From Dirofilaria immitis (Eukaryota > Nematoda > Chromadorea > Rhabditida > Onchocercidae): a stretch of 64,000 nucleotides of DNA. This document shows positions 40,901 to 52,700 of this stretch, piece after piece. Positions within the stretch are counted from its first letter, which is position 1, and the number at the start of each line of letters is the position of its first letter. Below the pieces are notes generated by a model. The model ran no database searches. It was not told the DNA's origin and was given only the letters and a program-made list of their open reading frames with translations. The stretch spans positions 2,604,501 to 2,668,500 of the forward strand of contig JAKNDB010000068.1 in assembly GCA_024305405.1 (NCBI GenBank), in the 5' to 3' direction. Position numbers and translations under genes: made by a program.

Positions 40901-43900
40901 AACGAAAGTATGAACACGATAGGATAGATGGATGGATGGATGGATGATGCACTTATGTGCTTTTGTTGATTACGGTAACTTCATTTTCCTTCAATGCTAA
41001 AAATGCATTTCAAAAAAATGAAAAACAGCGAAGTAAATAAAAGTTGAAAATGAAAAGAAAAAAAACGCAGCATCAATTATTGATGAAAAAAAAAAGGCAA
41101 TTCTAAACAATTTCTAATAAGTTATTGAAAATTAGAGTAATTTGAAAGATTCGAAATACTGTAAATTACAATAATTCAACATTATTATAAATATTAAAAT
41201 CTACGGTAGATTAACTATTATTTTTTCTTTTCATATATTCTTTGAGAAATTTTGCTCGAGAATTATATCTATTGAGATAAATCTTTAAATCGGTTCATAT
41301 GACAATATCAATTGCTATAATCTATAGGCATATTGAAATTTGTCAGACATTAATTGCATTTTTCTTTTTCAAACTTTTATTTTCATTTTAAGTCTTACGA
41401 TACTTTTTCAAAAAAAAAAATATTGTAAGATTTGAATTTAGAGAAAAATAAGAAATTTCACAATTATTGATTATGTTTTTAGAAAACTTTTCAAATATTA
41501 TTTTATATGTTGGAAGGAATACTAACTTATTCATTTTAAATATGCAATGGAAAATGTGTCTTTAAATTTTACTTCAATTTTTCAATTATTTCGACTACTA
41601 AAATTAAAATTACATCATATAAAAAGAACAGGATAGGGATAATGATTCTAGGATTGATACTGGGAAACAAAAATAAGTTGAATAATTTCAGGAATATTAG
41701 GCTAATTTTTTTGTAATCAAAATTTTTTTCAAAACAAATTTAATGATACAATAAGTTGTAATAAACATGGAGAAAAAACTTTTCTAACATAAATTCTAAA
41801 AAATCAATTATAAAATCAAATTGATAAAATATAGTTAGATAAATTATCAATTCCTAAACAGATATGATAAATGAAAATATACTAGATAAAGATAAAATGA
41901 TAAATATGATAAAGTATAAACAAATATTTGATACCAACATAATAGATGATGAAATGATGGTACGTAATCGAACTTAAACAAAACTTATCACTAAAAATTG
42001 TTTAATTTTTTTACTATATCTAATCTTACAGAATATGCAATACATGATGAACATTTTGATATTATCAAACTTTTTGTAAATATTTTTCCATAATAGTGAT
42101 CTATTAAAGTTTTTTCTTTATCATGATTTTATTATCATGATTTTTTTTCTTTTTGTTCCTGGTACGAATAAATATGTTTGATTGGAAGGAATTGAAAATT
42201 GATGCTATAATATCATCATTCTTCCATCCTTTTTTTTTCCTCTCCTTTTTTTTTTTTTTGGAAGAAAGATGGGAAACACAAAATGATTGTGATCATCAGA
42301 TACAATATCAATTGGCATCGCATGCATTGCTGATGACCGGTTGCGCTCTCAATGAATTATTTGCCTTGGATTATCAAAGCTTTGTTTTGTCAAAAATTCA
42401 AAAGTAGCACTACCGGGGAGGGTCGAAAGGTCAGGGAAATATGTTATCATTTGTTAATTTAAATAAAATTATTGGATATAAACAAATAAACAGTTTAAAA
42501 TTCTACGACACTTTCTTATATAAAGTATCGATAAAATGAAATAAACAAATGATTTTTTTTTCTTTCATTCAAAAATTATACTTACTAATATTTTAATAGA
42601 AAATAAAAAAGCATATGAATTGATTGAGCAAGTTTCAATGATGAAGAAATGAAAAATGAAAGATAAAAAAAAAGATAATGATGCTGATATGAGCAATTTA
42701 TTTATTCACTGAGAAACACATATGCAACTTTTTTATATTTTCTTCATCAAATTTTATTTTATTATTTATTTAAGCGAATAAACAAAAAAAAAAGCAAAAG
42801 CAAAAGATTAAAAGTATTTTTAATATCGAAAAATTCCACAATATCTTAGTGACAGCAGTAGAAGAAGAAGAAGGAGAAGAAGAAGTTCAAAAGAATTTTT
42901 ATTCGAAAAACTTTCAAATATCTTAGCTGTAGCAGTCGATATCATCTTAGTGGAAAAAAATTCGAAATATTTTTGGTAGGAAAAATTCAAAAATAATTTT
43001 AGTTCAAAAAAAAACAAACAAAATCCAAAATACTGTAATTACAAAATTATAGTATTAAAATAAGCCAAATAAATAAGCTAAAAATATTTCGAAGTTTCAT
43101 AAACATAAAATAAGTTTCGCTTCTTTTATTTTTCAAACAACAAAAAAATCGCTATTTATCAGTAAAAATTTGAATTGTTATCAATAGTCCAATACCGTTC
43201 GCATGTTTATCTTAATTGATAAGCAGTTTATCTCAATTGATAATTAATTAAAATGTCAAATTATTCTTATCATTAATAATTTCAATATAAATTTTTTAAA
43301 TTTACTTTGCCCTTAAAATGATTTAGTAAATATTATAGGAGTCGAGAAAAGGGATAATATAATATTGAAATAAAATTCAAAAAAAAAAAAAAACTACATG
43401 AAATATTTTTTGTGTTTATTGCAATTTGAATGAGAAATACTAATGCAAAATTTATTAATTCATTTGAAATTTATTCAAAAATTTGTCCTTAATAATAAAA
43501 AAAAAAAAACTTTTCACAATTTCTCATTCATTTTTTCAAGCTTCGAAATTTTTCCCCTATCTTTTTTTTCCATAGAAATAAAATAAGAATGATTGAAGCA
43601 ATTCATTTTCATTCTTTACTATCTAAAAACATCTGCTCTCGAGAAATTTCAAGTGATCTACGCCTATCGATTGATTAAATGATACCTTCCTTAGTTTTAT
43701 TTGATTGCAATTTGAAAACAAAATTACGGAATACATAATTTACTTATCTTGTTGGAATATAATTTAAAATCTATAAATTCTGATCTTGCTCGAAAATTTT
43801 ATTTTTATATGAAACGAATAATACTAAAGCAATTTATTTTTCATTTTACAATCCACTCAAAACACCTGCTCTCGGGAAAATCTAAGTGAAATGATAATTA

Positions 43901-44139
43901 TTTCCTGCATTTATCATTCTCGTTGTTTAAAGCTATTAATCTTGAATTTGCAAGAAGGGAAAATATAGGATAGCTTTAGCTTTGAAGCGATCATTTGATT
44001 GACAGACAGCTTAAATTCACTAAGCTTCCTTTTTCTTTTCTCACTCCCGAAAACGACCACTTCAATAAATGTTTTCACATTTCCATCGATTTTTCGTCTT
44101 TTTTCCACCGATACTTTAATAGCATCATTATCATTACTA

Positions 44140-44176
<37 letters not shown>

Positions 44177-47100
44177 CATCATCATCATCATCATTATTAT
44201 GCTATCACTATAACCAAGCTAATAAATATTTGAAAATTATATTTAAAAAATTTAAATACTTTAATGAAAAATCAAATTTAATTGATTTTATATTTAAAAA
44301 ATTTAAATACTTTAATGAAAAATCAAATTTAATTTTCTAAAATATATTCTTTCCTTTCTAATTTTTCTTTACAACTTAGTTAAATTTCTTTTTTTAAATT
44401 AACTTTTATCACTATATATTATCATATAGTATATAGTGATAATATATTATTTTTCCTTTTTTGATTTTAGTAAATAATTCATTTTATGTTATTCATTTTA
44501 GATAATTGTAACAAAATCAATATCAAATTAACAAATGATTCATATAGAATAAATAAAACATATATGCCTATATTTACTGATTTTGCATTAATTTATAATT
44601 CAAATTTAATTAATTGGAATTTGTTTAAAATATTTAATTATATAATTTCCGATTTCATTAAACGAAATATTTTTTATTTAATGATATTACTGTAACGACT
44701 GAAGTGATTGATAATCATTATATTAGATATTGTTATTTATTTCAAAAGAGAAGGAATAGTTAAACAAAATGTTCTCACTTACTCAAGTGGAATATTACCA
44801 GTCATTCGATATGGATGAGTTAGTAGCAATTTCAAGAGTGAAAAGCTCGAGGTTTATTTACCAACCCGATTAGCACCATCTAACTTTCTACTACCTACTA
44901 CTTCAGGTAAAAAGAAAGAATTTGGAAATATGATGCTTCACTTTTCATTACTAACATCGGATTAGTAAATTCGAAAAGAGGGATATAATTTTAAAAATCA
45001 ACATTAAGAGTTATTTGCTTTTTTTCTCTTTCCCTTTCTTTCTGTTTTTTTTCTTTCGTTCAATGGATGAATCTATTTTACATATATCAATTCGTCGTGC
45101 CTACTATTTCTTATAGATTAATCAAATGATAAATTCTGACTAATTTGATATCTTAGATATTTTCATATTTTCTTTTGATTTTAAATTTAACAGAATTAAA
45201 ACATTAAGCTTTTATATTAGAGATAAATTGATAAAAATTTTCTTTATATATTATTCGACAAAAGAAGGAAAAAAGGATACTGTATTTAAATCATTTTAAT
45301 ATTTATATTTTAAGTAAAGAAAAAATTTTTAAAAATTAAGAAAAAATATTTGTTAAAAATTAATCGATGAAAATTTCAACTTCCCATTTTGTTCGTTTTA
45401 TAAATTAAACATAAAAAAGTTGGCGAAGAAAAGTTGATGGAAATAAAAGAAGCAAAATAAAAATGTTAATTTATTTATTAAAAAATATTTTATAAAATGT
45501 ATTTTAGCATTACAATAAAAATATGGTATAGAAAAAAAATAATGAAAAACGGAAAATTCTGAAAAGTCAAAAAATAATTTTTTTCTTATTCTTAAAAAAA
45601 AAAGAAAAAAGATTTTCCAATCAGATGAGAAATGAAAGATGAATACAATTCTGAAAGATTTTCCAATCAGATGGGAAATGAAAGATGAATACGATTCTGA
45701 AAGATTTTCCAATCAGATGAGAAATGAAAGATGAATACGATTCTGAAAGATTTTCCAATCAGATGAGAAATGAAAGATGAATACAATTCTGAAAGATTTT
45801 CCAACCAGATGAGAAATGAAAGATGAATACAATTCTTAAAGATCTTTCAATCAGATGAAAAATGAAAGATGAATAGAATTCTCAAAGATTTTTGAATCAG
45901 ATGAGAAATGAAAGACGAATAGAATTCTTAAAGATAAGTATTCGCTTTCAAAAACAACAAAAAAAAATTCAACAAAATTTAAATGTTTGTTTATGAAATG
46001 AAAATTTAAAAATTTTTTCAAAATATTTACAATTTATTAATTGCAATCGATAATATATATGTATATATTATTTAAATTTTCATTAAATTAAATGGCTCAA
46101 AAATAAGCTATATAATATATTTTATTGCGAAAGAAAAATATCATTATCTTTCTAAAAATTATTCATTATAATTTACTTCTGAATATTCTGAATTCTTGGC
46201 TAAAAATCTTAGCTTCTAAAAGCCATTACATAAAAATGAACTGATAAGCTGGCCTAATATTTCAGCATAAAGAATATTAACAGCATTAGGTAAAATTATA
46301 GTTATATCATTATAATTTCCTGCATAATATTCTGAATTCTTGGCTAAAAGTCTTGGCTTCTAAAAGCTTAATTTTCATTACATACAAAATGAACTGATAA
46401 CCTGGCATAATAATTTCAGTATAAAGAATATTAACAATATCAGGTAAAATTATAGTTATAACTGTAAAAATGTCAATAATATACATTTATATAATTATGG
46501 TTGAAATTATGAATAGATCAAATTCATCACTAATAATATCGTAATATTCTGAATCCTTCGCTATTGCTTATAAAATCATCGAAATGATGAAAAGCTAATT
46601 AAGTAAAAATGTTTACGATTTATTGTTATTTAAGCTATGATATTTCAATAGAGCACTGATTAAAAATGCTTTACATTTTAGTAAAAGATCTTACCTGCTC
46701 TTTCACTTATCTTACCTGATCTTTTCTACAAATTTAATTTACATTATTTGAAAATATTATTGATTGAAAAGCTATGATATTTCAATAGAGCACTGATTAA
46801 ATGCTTTACATTTTAGTAAAAGATCTTACCTGCTCTTTCTCTTATCTTACCTGATCTGTTCTACAAATTTAATTTACATTATTTGAAAATATTATTGATT
46901 GAAAAATATTTTTAGCAAAGAGATTTTCCAATCAGTTATTTATATAATTTAATGTTCTACTTCAAAATGTTTTTGAAATATTTGAAATCGAAGTTTCATT
47001 TTGTTTTCACAAATCTATTCTCTCAGTACATTCAGAAAGAGAGATAGGAGGAGAGAGAGAGAGAGAAAGAAAGAAAAAAGAATGAAACAGTTGTTTTACA

Positions 47101-48625
47101 GCAACATATTTTTGTTGATTTCTTTGTTACAAGGAGAGAGAGAGAGAGGGACAGAGAGAGAGAGAAAGAAGAAAGTTTTCTCAAGAAAGTTAGAATTTAA
47201 GAAAAAAAACAAAGTGAAAGAAAAAAGCAACAACAACAACAATAACAACTGTTTAAAAGTATATCATTGTAGTTTTTAACTGATAAGGTAGAAATAAAAG
47301 AAATAATTTCGTATAGTAACAAATTCAAAAATTGAAAGAAATTTGATAGAATTAAATATAAAATTTAAAAGTTTCAATTTCACAAAAATTATTTAAATTT
47401 AAATGAATTCAATGAAAGATAAACAAAATTTTATTTGTAAAAGTAAAAATATTATATAAAAATTTGAGCAAATAAACAAAAATTTATTATTTTATTTGAA
47501 TTTCTTAGCAAAATTTTATCGTTGTAAAATGAAAAAATTTATTATTTCTTTTTGAATGAATGATAAATTGAAATATTTGTTTGGATGATAAGTTGAAATA
47601 TATTTACTTTGAAAATATTTTATTTTCAAAAATTTATTTTATATACAAAATTTTCATCCATCATTTGACTGTATCGATAAGAACAGTTATGTTGTTGATA
47701 AGAATCGCCGTCATTGCATTAAAGTTGTCAAAGTTAAACATGAAGGAAGAAGTAGAAGAGAGATGGATATCAGTTAACCTGTTGACGATAAATTGTCGAT
47801 TTATTGCAAAAATTTTGTCATGAAGTATCAAATGATCAAATGATTTCGCGCAACAATTATCATAAATATAAAAGAAAATGATAGCAATGATATAAATAAG
47901 CAATTGATTTGAAGATGAAATTCGACAAGTTATCAAATAATTAAATTTGTGCTAAATTGGAATTTAAAAAATTGAAAATAAAATAATTAAAATTATCGTT
48001 GAATAAATAAAAATATATTCTTTTACAATTAATTGTACTTAATATTTTAATATTATTTTAACTTTCTGCTATGCAAAATGTTCTCATTGGAATTGATAAA
48101 AATGAAAAAAATTGATAAGAAATAAAAGTAGTAGTAAAGCAAATCTGAAATGCTTTGAAAAATTTTTATCAATTAAAAACTGAATAAATTATAGTAATTT
48201 CTATTTTAATATTTTAAGGAAAAAATCAAATTATATCGACAAATATTTTCAAATGTTGCAGACATATAGAATTATTTGATAAATGTTGCAATAAGAAAGA
48301 TAGAAATATGATAAATTGATTAAATGGAAAATGAAGTTTCGATTGTTGTTGTTGCGATAGTAAAAACTTTTTTTTTTTTAAATATCAATTGATAATATTC
48401 TAATGCATTTTATCAAATAGAGGAGATGAAAAATGAGAGATATTAATTTTGCAGAACATTAAAAAATTCAAAGAATTAAGAACATACCAAAACAAATTCC
48501 ACGTCTTCTTTTTCGAGACTTTTAAAATCATCCAAACGTGTTTTGCGTAAACTTTGAATATCCTTAAAATGTCGCCAAGCATAATCTTCTAGCAATGAAT
48601 CGATATCGATATGACTTTCGGCCAT
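31953..48625 (-). CDS. lin-24: LIN-24-like protein with aerolysin/ETX-MTX2 pore-fold domain
   Basis: Six exons on the minus strand: 48625-48488, 39303-39235, 37596-37371, 34459-34237, 33925-33763, 32024-31953. All phases close without correction and give 296 residues. The protein starts MAESHIDIDSLLEDYAW and has no signal peptide, so it is probably cytosolic. The middle (about 100-200) has the pattern of the aerolysin/ETX-MTX2 beta-pore fold. It shows an NNTD turn leading into alternating Ser/Thr/Glu strands (from residue 103), a glycine-rich strand, then the characteristic hydrophobic-Pro-Pro step VVVPPHFKT (about 180) and the strand after it. In C. elegans LIN-24 carries such a domain, and dominant alleles cause cytotoxic death of vulval precursor cells; whether this protein forms pores is unknown. 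Intron 1 is 9.2 kb. AATAAA lies near 31863-31868, about 85 nt past the stop. The LIN-24 assignment rests on domain pattern recalled, not on an alignment. Confidence 0.8.
35610..35990. repeat. 63-bp tandem repeat in LIN-24-like intron 3
   Basis: About six copies of 'tctttttcaaatattctaaa' plus 'ttttgcacgaaatttttttc', with small length changes in T runs. The + strand open frame at 35831-36025 with repeated 'RNLFQIFS'-like phrases is repeat-encoded. Confidence 0.93.
36170..36226 (+). other. Isolated exon-like segment inside LIN-24-like intron 3
   Basis: A 57-nt GC-richer segment between a poly-T acceptor ('tttattctaag') and the donor 'gtaagttta'. It is open as 19 codons beginning KAILRKIRRGKVNG. 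Splice signals are good, but no neighbouring + strand exon could be joined to it with confidence. It could be part of a gene on the opposite strand interleaved with the LIN-24-like gene, or chance. Confidence 0.3.
39400..39720. repeat. About 150-bp direct duplication in LIN-24-like intron 1
   Basis: Both copies hold 'ataatcatctgatatacatt', several 'ttgataaaatatacattgaa' sub-repeats and 'caataattaagcggtttatt'. The duplication lies just 5' (in gene sense) of exon 2. Confidence 0.85.
40861..40946. repeat. (GAAC)n and (GATG)n microsatellites
   Basis: About eight GAAC units (with gaps), then four GATG units 40 bp later. The minus-strand Ser/Arg/Phe-rich open frame here is repeat-encoded. Confidence 0.9.
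42252..42407 (+). other. Exon-like open segment in LIN-24-like intron 1
   Basis: After a long T run the + strand is open and unusually GC-rich for this window, reading LEERWETQNDCDHQIQYQLA and then a helix-like stretch (SHALLMTGCALNELF) to a TAG at 42405-42407. The GC-richer sequence continues about 35 bp past the stop. One extra A in 'gtcaaaaattc' would keep it open to a possible donor near 42430, the same kind of defect seen in two other genes here. The family is not recognised. Confidence 0.3.
42854..42890. repeat. (GAA)n microsatellite
   Basis: GAAGAAGAAGAAGGAG-type tract; its complement gives the poly-Leu part of a minus-strand open frame. Confidence 0.85.
43600..43915. repeat. Diverged duplication, about 240 bp apart
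   Basis: 'aaaacatctgctctcgagaaa' (near 43627) and 'aaaacacctgctctcgggaaa' (near 43859), with flanking 'gcaatt...ttttcatt' sequence, are related copies. Confidence 0.65.
44136..44205. repeat. (ATT)n/(ATC)n microsatellite
   Basis: Pure ATT run of about 11 units followed by ATC units. The poly-Ile and poly-Ser/Leu open frames at 43995-44340 come from this. Confidence 0.95.
44230..44338. repeat. 51-bp direct duplication
   Basis: 'aaaaatttaaatactttaat' plus 'gaaaaatcaaatttaatt' occur twice in tandem without change. Confidence 0.9.
44407..44445. repeat. Inverted repeat, possible hairpin
   Basis: 'tatcactatata' at the left is the exact complement of 'tatatagtgata' at the right, about 11 bp apart, giving a 12-bp AT-rich stem. 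Confidence 0.7.
44769..44911 (+). other. Exon-like island, strand uncertain
   Basis: On the + strand an ATG at 44769 opens MFSLTQVEYYQSFDMDEL and runs to a stop at 44868-44870. One extra A in 'gtgaaaagctc' would carry it on through LPTRLAPSNFLLPTTS to a 'gtaaaaag' donor. On the minus strand the same DNA has an open segment ending at a strong donor ('gtaagtgag') after LLLTHPYRMTGNIPLE, with an in-frame stop upstream. Base composition suggests real exon sequence, but neither strand gives a connected model. Confidence 0.3.
45611..45940. repeat. 46-bp tandem repeat, seven copies
   Basis: The unit is 'gattttccaatcagatgaga' followed by 'aatgaaagatgaatacaatt' and 'ctgaaa'. Copies at the left are near-identical and those at the right more diverged. 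Confidence 0.95.
46185..46455. repeat. Diverged duplication, about 140 bp apart
   Basis: 'attctgaattcttggctaaa' occurs in both copies, each followed by 'cttctaaaagc' and 'aatgaactgataa'. A third partial copy may start near 46545. Confidence 0.8.
46632..46915. repeat. 137-bp direct duplication
   Basis: 'gctatgatatttcaatagag' at 46634 and 46771, with both copies continuing through 'agatcttacctgctctttc' almost unchanged. Confidence 0.93.
47038..47175. repeat. Two GA-rich microsatellites
   Basis: AGAG runs at about 47040-47075 and 47130-47175. The Arg/Glu/Lys-rich + strand open frame (47001-47279) results from these and ends in a CAA/AAC run; it is not convincing as a gene. Confidence 0.88.
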
Positions 48626-49170
48626 TTATTTAATTGAGATTAATAGGTTGATTTTAACTTTAATTATAACTGCAATATTGAGGAATATAATGACAAACAT
48701 TTGACGTGTAATACTAAATTCAAGTTACGCATGAAATTTCAATTACACATAACGAATTTCACGTACATTATTAATACGCAAGCAATAATTTACTAAACCA
48801 ATCAATTTATATATAAAATAAAATTCACTCGATCAACAATATTAGGATTTATAATGATTATTTTTCACGTAACGTTATTAAATTTGATTTATGATAATTA
48901 TAATAACGCATTCCACGTATACTATTCATGCAATGATAAATTGTTAGATAAATTTTATTTCTAAAAAATTATCAGTACTTCATATCAAACGTAGAACTTG
49001 ACGTATATTATAACAAGTAGAATATAACGTATATTGCATATATGATAAGCGCTAACTTTAATATTAGGGATAATGTGAATAAGACGTAGAACTTAACGTA
49101 TGCTTGAATTAAGCGGAAAATAAGTCAGTTTATGCGTCTACGCAAGATATGTTTCATATAAGATTATGTC
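48626..49170 (-). promoter_or_regulatory. Upstream region of the LIN-24-like gene with ACGTA cluster
   Basis: A candidate leader acceptor 'tcaatattgcag' places the first exon start at 48669, about 44 nt before the ATG at 48625. Beyond it, ACGT cores are packed from about 48700 to 49145 ('gacgtgtaa', 'cacgtacat', 'cacgtaacg', 'cacgtatac', 'gacgtatat', 'aacgtatat', 'gacgtagaa', 'aacgtatgc'). In DNA this poor in CpG such density suggests a regulatory array; the binding factor is unknown. Confidence 0.45.
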
Positions 49171-49448
49171 AAGTAAAAAATGAAAGAGTCAGAGTTAGCT
49201 TAAACTTTTCTAATCAATATCGGATGATATAAATCGATGCCAAGAAAATCAAATCAACTAAATAAGAATTAATCGTATATCAGTAAAAGCTCAAACTTTA
49301 ACAAAACATTCTCGGATCGGATTAACGATCGAAATATCGAGAATATGATAATCGATGAAATTTTGCAATAGCAATAATAGAACAAGAATGATAGCTTAAA
49401 CTTTTTAACTAAGCAATCTTGAATTATATTGAATTTAATCCGATCAAA

Positions 49449-49697
49449 TCAGGTTGATGATCGAAAAATATCGTTAATCGGAGGATTGTCAATGAAATTC
49501 GCAACAGCGATAGCAATAGCAGTAACAACAAGAAATGTGAACGAGAAGACGGAAGAGGAGGAGGAAGAGGAGGAGTAAGAAGTAAAGAGGTTTGGTCTAT
49601 TTCGTGGATCGGATAGCTCATAGATTGTTTTTCTGTGTCGTCGTTTTGTCGTTGTCACCATTTTCGTATATCGCTTGAGCTCCGCCTTTGATGGCAT
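49449..49697 (-). CDS. Possible small single-pass membrane protein
   Basis: A GC-richer single-exon frame of 82 codons starts at the ATG at 49697. A strong acceptor 'attactttcag' ends 15 nt upstream (exon start 49712), a typical trans-splice arrangement. The product begins MPSKAELKRYTKMVTTTKRR, is strongly basic for its first 30 residues, has a Ser run encoded by a TCC/TCT tract, then one hydrophobic helix (FTFLVVTAIAIAVANFI) and a short tail ending FRSST. The family is not recognised. The triplet tract also opens another frame on the same strand (49424-49621), so chance is possible. It lies about 820 bp upstream of the LIN-24-like start, in the same orientation. Confidence 0.42.
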   Translation of the reverse strand: MPSKAELKRYTKMVTTTKRRHRKTIYELSDPRNRPNLFTSYSSSSSSSSVFSFTFLVVTAIAIAVANFIDNPPINDIFRSST

Positions 49698-49749
49698 ACT
49701 CGCCGATTGATTCTGAAAGTAATCATTCGTTCGATGGATTTTCAAATTT

Positions 49750-52700
49750 TTAAACCTGAAATGAATTTAGTTAAACCTGAAATTTAATAGGTTAAATGCT
49801 TTCTTTAGTTTTAGGGAATATCTGGAAACAAAATATGCTAAATAGCACTTTATTTATAAAATAGGAAAGGAATCCGGACGGAAAGTTTCATATATCGGCG
49901 ATAATCCAAAAATGAATCAATTGATGACTTATAGAAATTATTGTGCTACTAATATATCATCTTATCATTATTTAAGTTTATTGACATTTAACCCATTGAA
50001 TTTCAGGTTTAGCTTTTATTATATATAACTCTCGATTTGTTCTATCATGATCTATTTCATCGAATTATTATTTGAGAAGGTCAGATTTATGGAAAGAAAT
50101 AAGTATAAAATATGATAGCAATTGCTTTATGCTTTTATTGATTAAAGTTGTAAAACAACAAATTTCAGAATTGAAATAAAACTTATGAAGGAAAGTAATT
50201 ATCAATAAATTTCTGATTCCATGATGATATATAGAAAATGGAAATTTTAATTTAATTTTTAAGTATTCGTACGTAAATTTACGATCAAAAGATTTCAGCT
50301 ATATCAAATATCATTTTATCAATAAATCACATTTTTATTTAATATTATTTACCATAATATTAAATTAAGAGATCAAAAGTATTATATTCGAAATAAATTG
50401 TAATTTAACGAATTCGAATACATTGGAAATTATTTAAAAACTTAAATCTATGAGTATCACTATTTTCTGATTCATTATTTATTCTGACTGACTAAAAATC
50501 CGGTATTTTACTTGACCTTAGTCGCGTAAGTTGACCTTTTTATTTCTGTGATTCATGCTAAACACAAATATAACAATTTACTTTATCTATTGAGTAGAGA
50601 ACGTCTCTTCGTTCAGAATGTTATAATTTTGGAAAACCAAAAGAAAAAATTTGTTTTGTAGAATGAACAATTATTGATTGATAAATGATTATAAAACAAT
50701 TATTTTATCATTACATTCACGTATATCATAATATTATCAGTGATCGATAGATTTCTTACATTTGTTGATCCTGTATTAGTAATATAAGTTGGAAGAAGTT
50801 CCATGAGAGTGCCACTTTTTAGGAACTTTTTAGGAATACAACATCCAAATTATCAATGCTTTGAAATTCAATCTTAAATTATATCGATTTCTGATTAATT
50901 TATACAAAGTTTTGAAATCCAACAATTCAAAATTCTCATTGACATTTGTTGTTTGTTTTATCATAAAAATTGAAAATTTTATCACAAATTACAATCAATA
51001 CCGTATACCATCAATAATTCGTGTTTTTATTATTGAAATGGGGATAAGAGAAAAGCAATAGGAATGATACGGTCAATTATAATCTACCGGATGATAGCAT
51101 CATCATTTCATCAAAAAATGAAATGCAATGATTCATTGATGTTAAATGTGAATTTTTATTTTAATTTTGATCCAAATTAAATATTCGTATAATCTTTTAT
51201 TTAACAAATTTTATGAACTCGATTTCTCCCACCGAAAAATTAAACTATTTGATGGTTACTGTAAGCAAAGCCATTTATCGTATTACCATATATTTTCATC
51301 CTGCAATAATTATTTAGTTGTTAAGCATTTTAATTCCGCTATTAATCTCATGCAACTTTTCTTCTTAATTTGTAATCAGATCAAATCATTAGAATTCAAT
51401 GATACCGAATTATTGCTTAAAGTCAAATTAATTAGTTTTGAATTGTAATTTTTAGAAGTAACCAATTTAATTTATTAAAATGTACTATACATCCAGCACA
51501 TATAACGATGAAATATTAGTAATTAATAAGAATTTCGAATATTTTCCACCTCTCTAACTTCATTAAAATTTACTAATTTTCATTATTTCTTTTCTTTCTA
51601 TCATAAATTAAACCTATTTCTTTTTAGTCATACTAATCTTCTCATTTATTCCTCTAAAATTTCACTTCGCTAATTCCATATATTTGAATGTAAACGATTA
51701 ATTTACTACAATTTTGAGATTTTACGGCTTAGGTTGTAAATAAATTCTATAAATTTCTTGAAACATAATTGCTTTTGAATTTAACTATTTTGAAGAATGA
51801 AAAATGAATGAATTAACAGTATTACAGAAATGTTCATGATTATCAACAATCATATATGCTTAGCTATTAATATGTATAGAAATTAAAATTATGCAAAAAT
51901 TCCTCTTGACATAAACTGAGTTTACAAAAATTTGAAGCAAGTGAGTGATAAAGGGAAGATTTGTGTATGGTAACTTATTTCATAGTATCAATCATCATAG
52001 CAAAAGATCCAATATCTTTCCATACAAAATTCCACGATCACTAGAAAAAAATTATCACAGAGTAACATTAAGGAAAATCTACAAAAAAACTTTCCCAATT
52101 TGTATTTCATCGTTAATCATTGGTATAATTTTAGTTTATTCAGCTTTCTCCTACCTAAAAATCTCTTATTCCAAAAACCAACATCATCTTATCTATTTAT
52201 TTTTTTGTTTAATCACTTACATTTCTTTTTTGCTTAAGTTGATCACCTGAAGGTTTTATTAAAAGATTTATGAGATGATCATGATGCAGAAAATAAATTA
52301 TATATAATGATTTGAATTTCAGTTTTAAAACATAATCTATAAATGTCACCAGATTATTTAATGAACCCTTTCCTTGCAAGTATTTACATCTCATGATCTA
52401 TAACAGAACTTCTTATACAACTTGTTTCTGCTAACTATACAAATCCAAAAAGTATGTACCACAGAAATATCAAGGATAAAGTTGCTGAATAATAAAAAAA
52501 AAAAAAAAACAAAGACAATATTAAAATTTTCCAACCAAGAATGACTTATAAATTGTAAACACGTCTAAATTATTTTGATGTTTTACAATATTTTATACAA
52601 CACTTATTTAGCACATAATATTAGTAATTTCAAAATAAAATAAATAATATCCCACAATACCAGTAATTATCGTTAAAAGGAATGATTTCAATCATAAGTG

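Noticed and set aside
40692..40952. 86-codon minus-strand frame rich in Ser, Arg and Phe
   Set aside because: It is generated by the GAAC and GATG microsatellites.
43914..44108. Basic 64-codon minus-strand frame (IDGNVKTFIEVVVFGSEKRK and on)
   Set aside because: It begins with GTG, has no acceptor or donor in phase and does not fit any LIN-24-like exon boundary; it is adjacent to a microsatellite.
45398..45712. 104-codon Phe/Ser-rich minus-strand frame
   Set aside because: Most of it is encoded by the 46-bp tandem repeat and A-rich sequence.
51167..52250. Two + strand frames of 93 and 101 codons, the second with two hydrophobic stretches
   Set aside because: They lack ATG starts and splice or leader signals, and about one frame of this length is expected by chance in such DNA.
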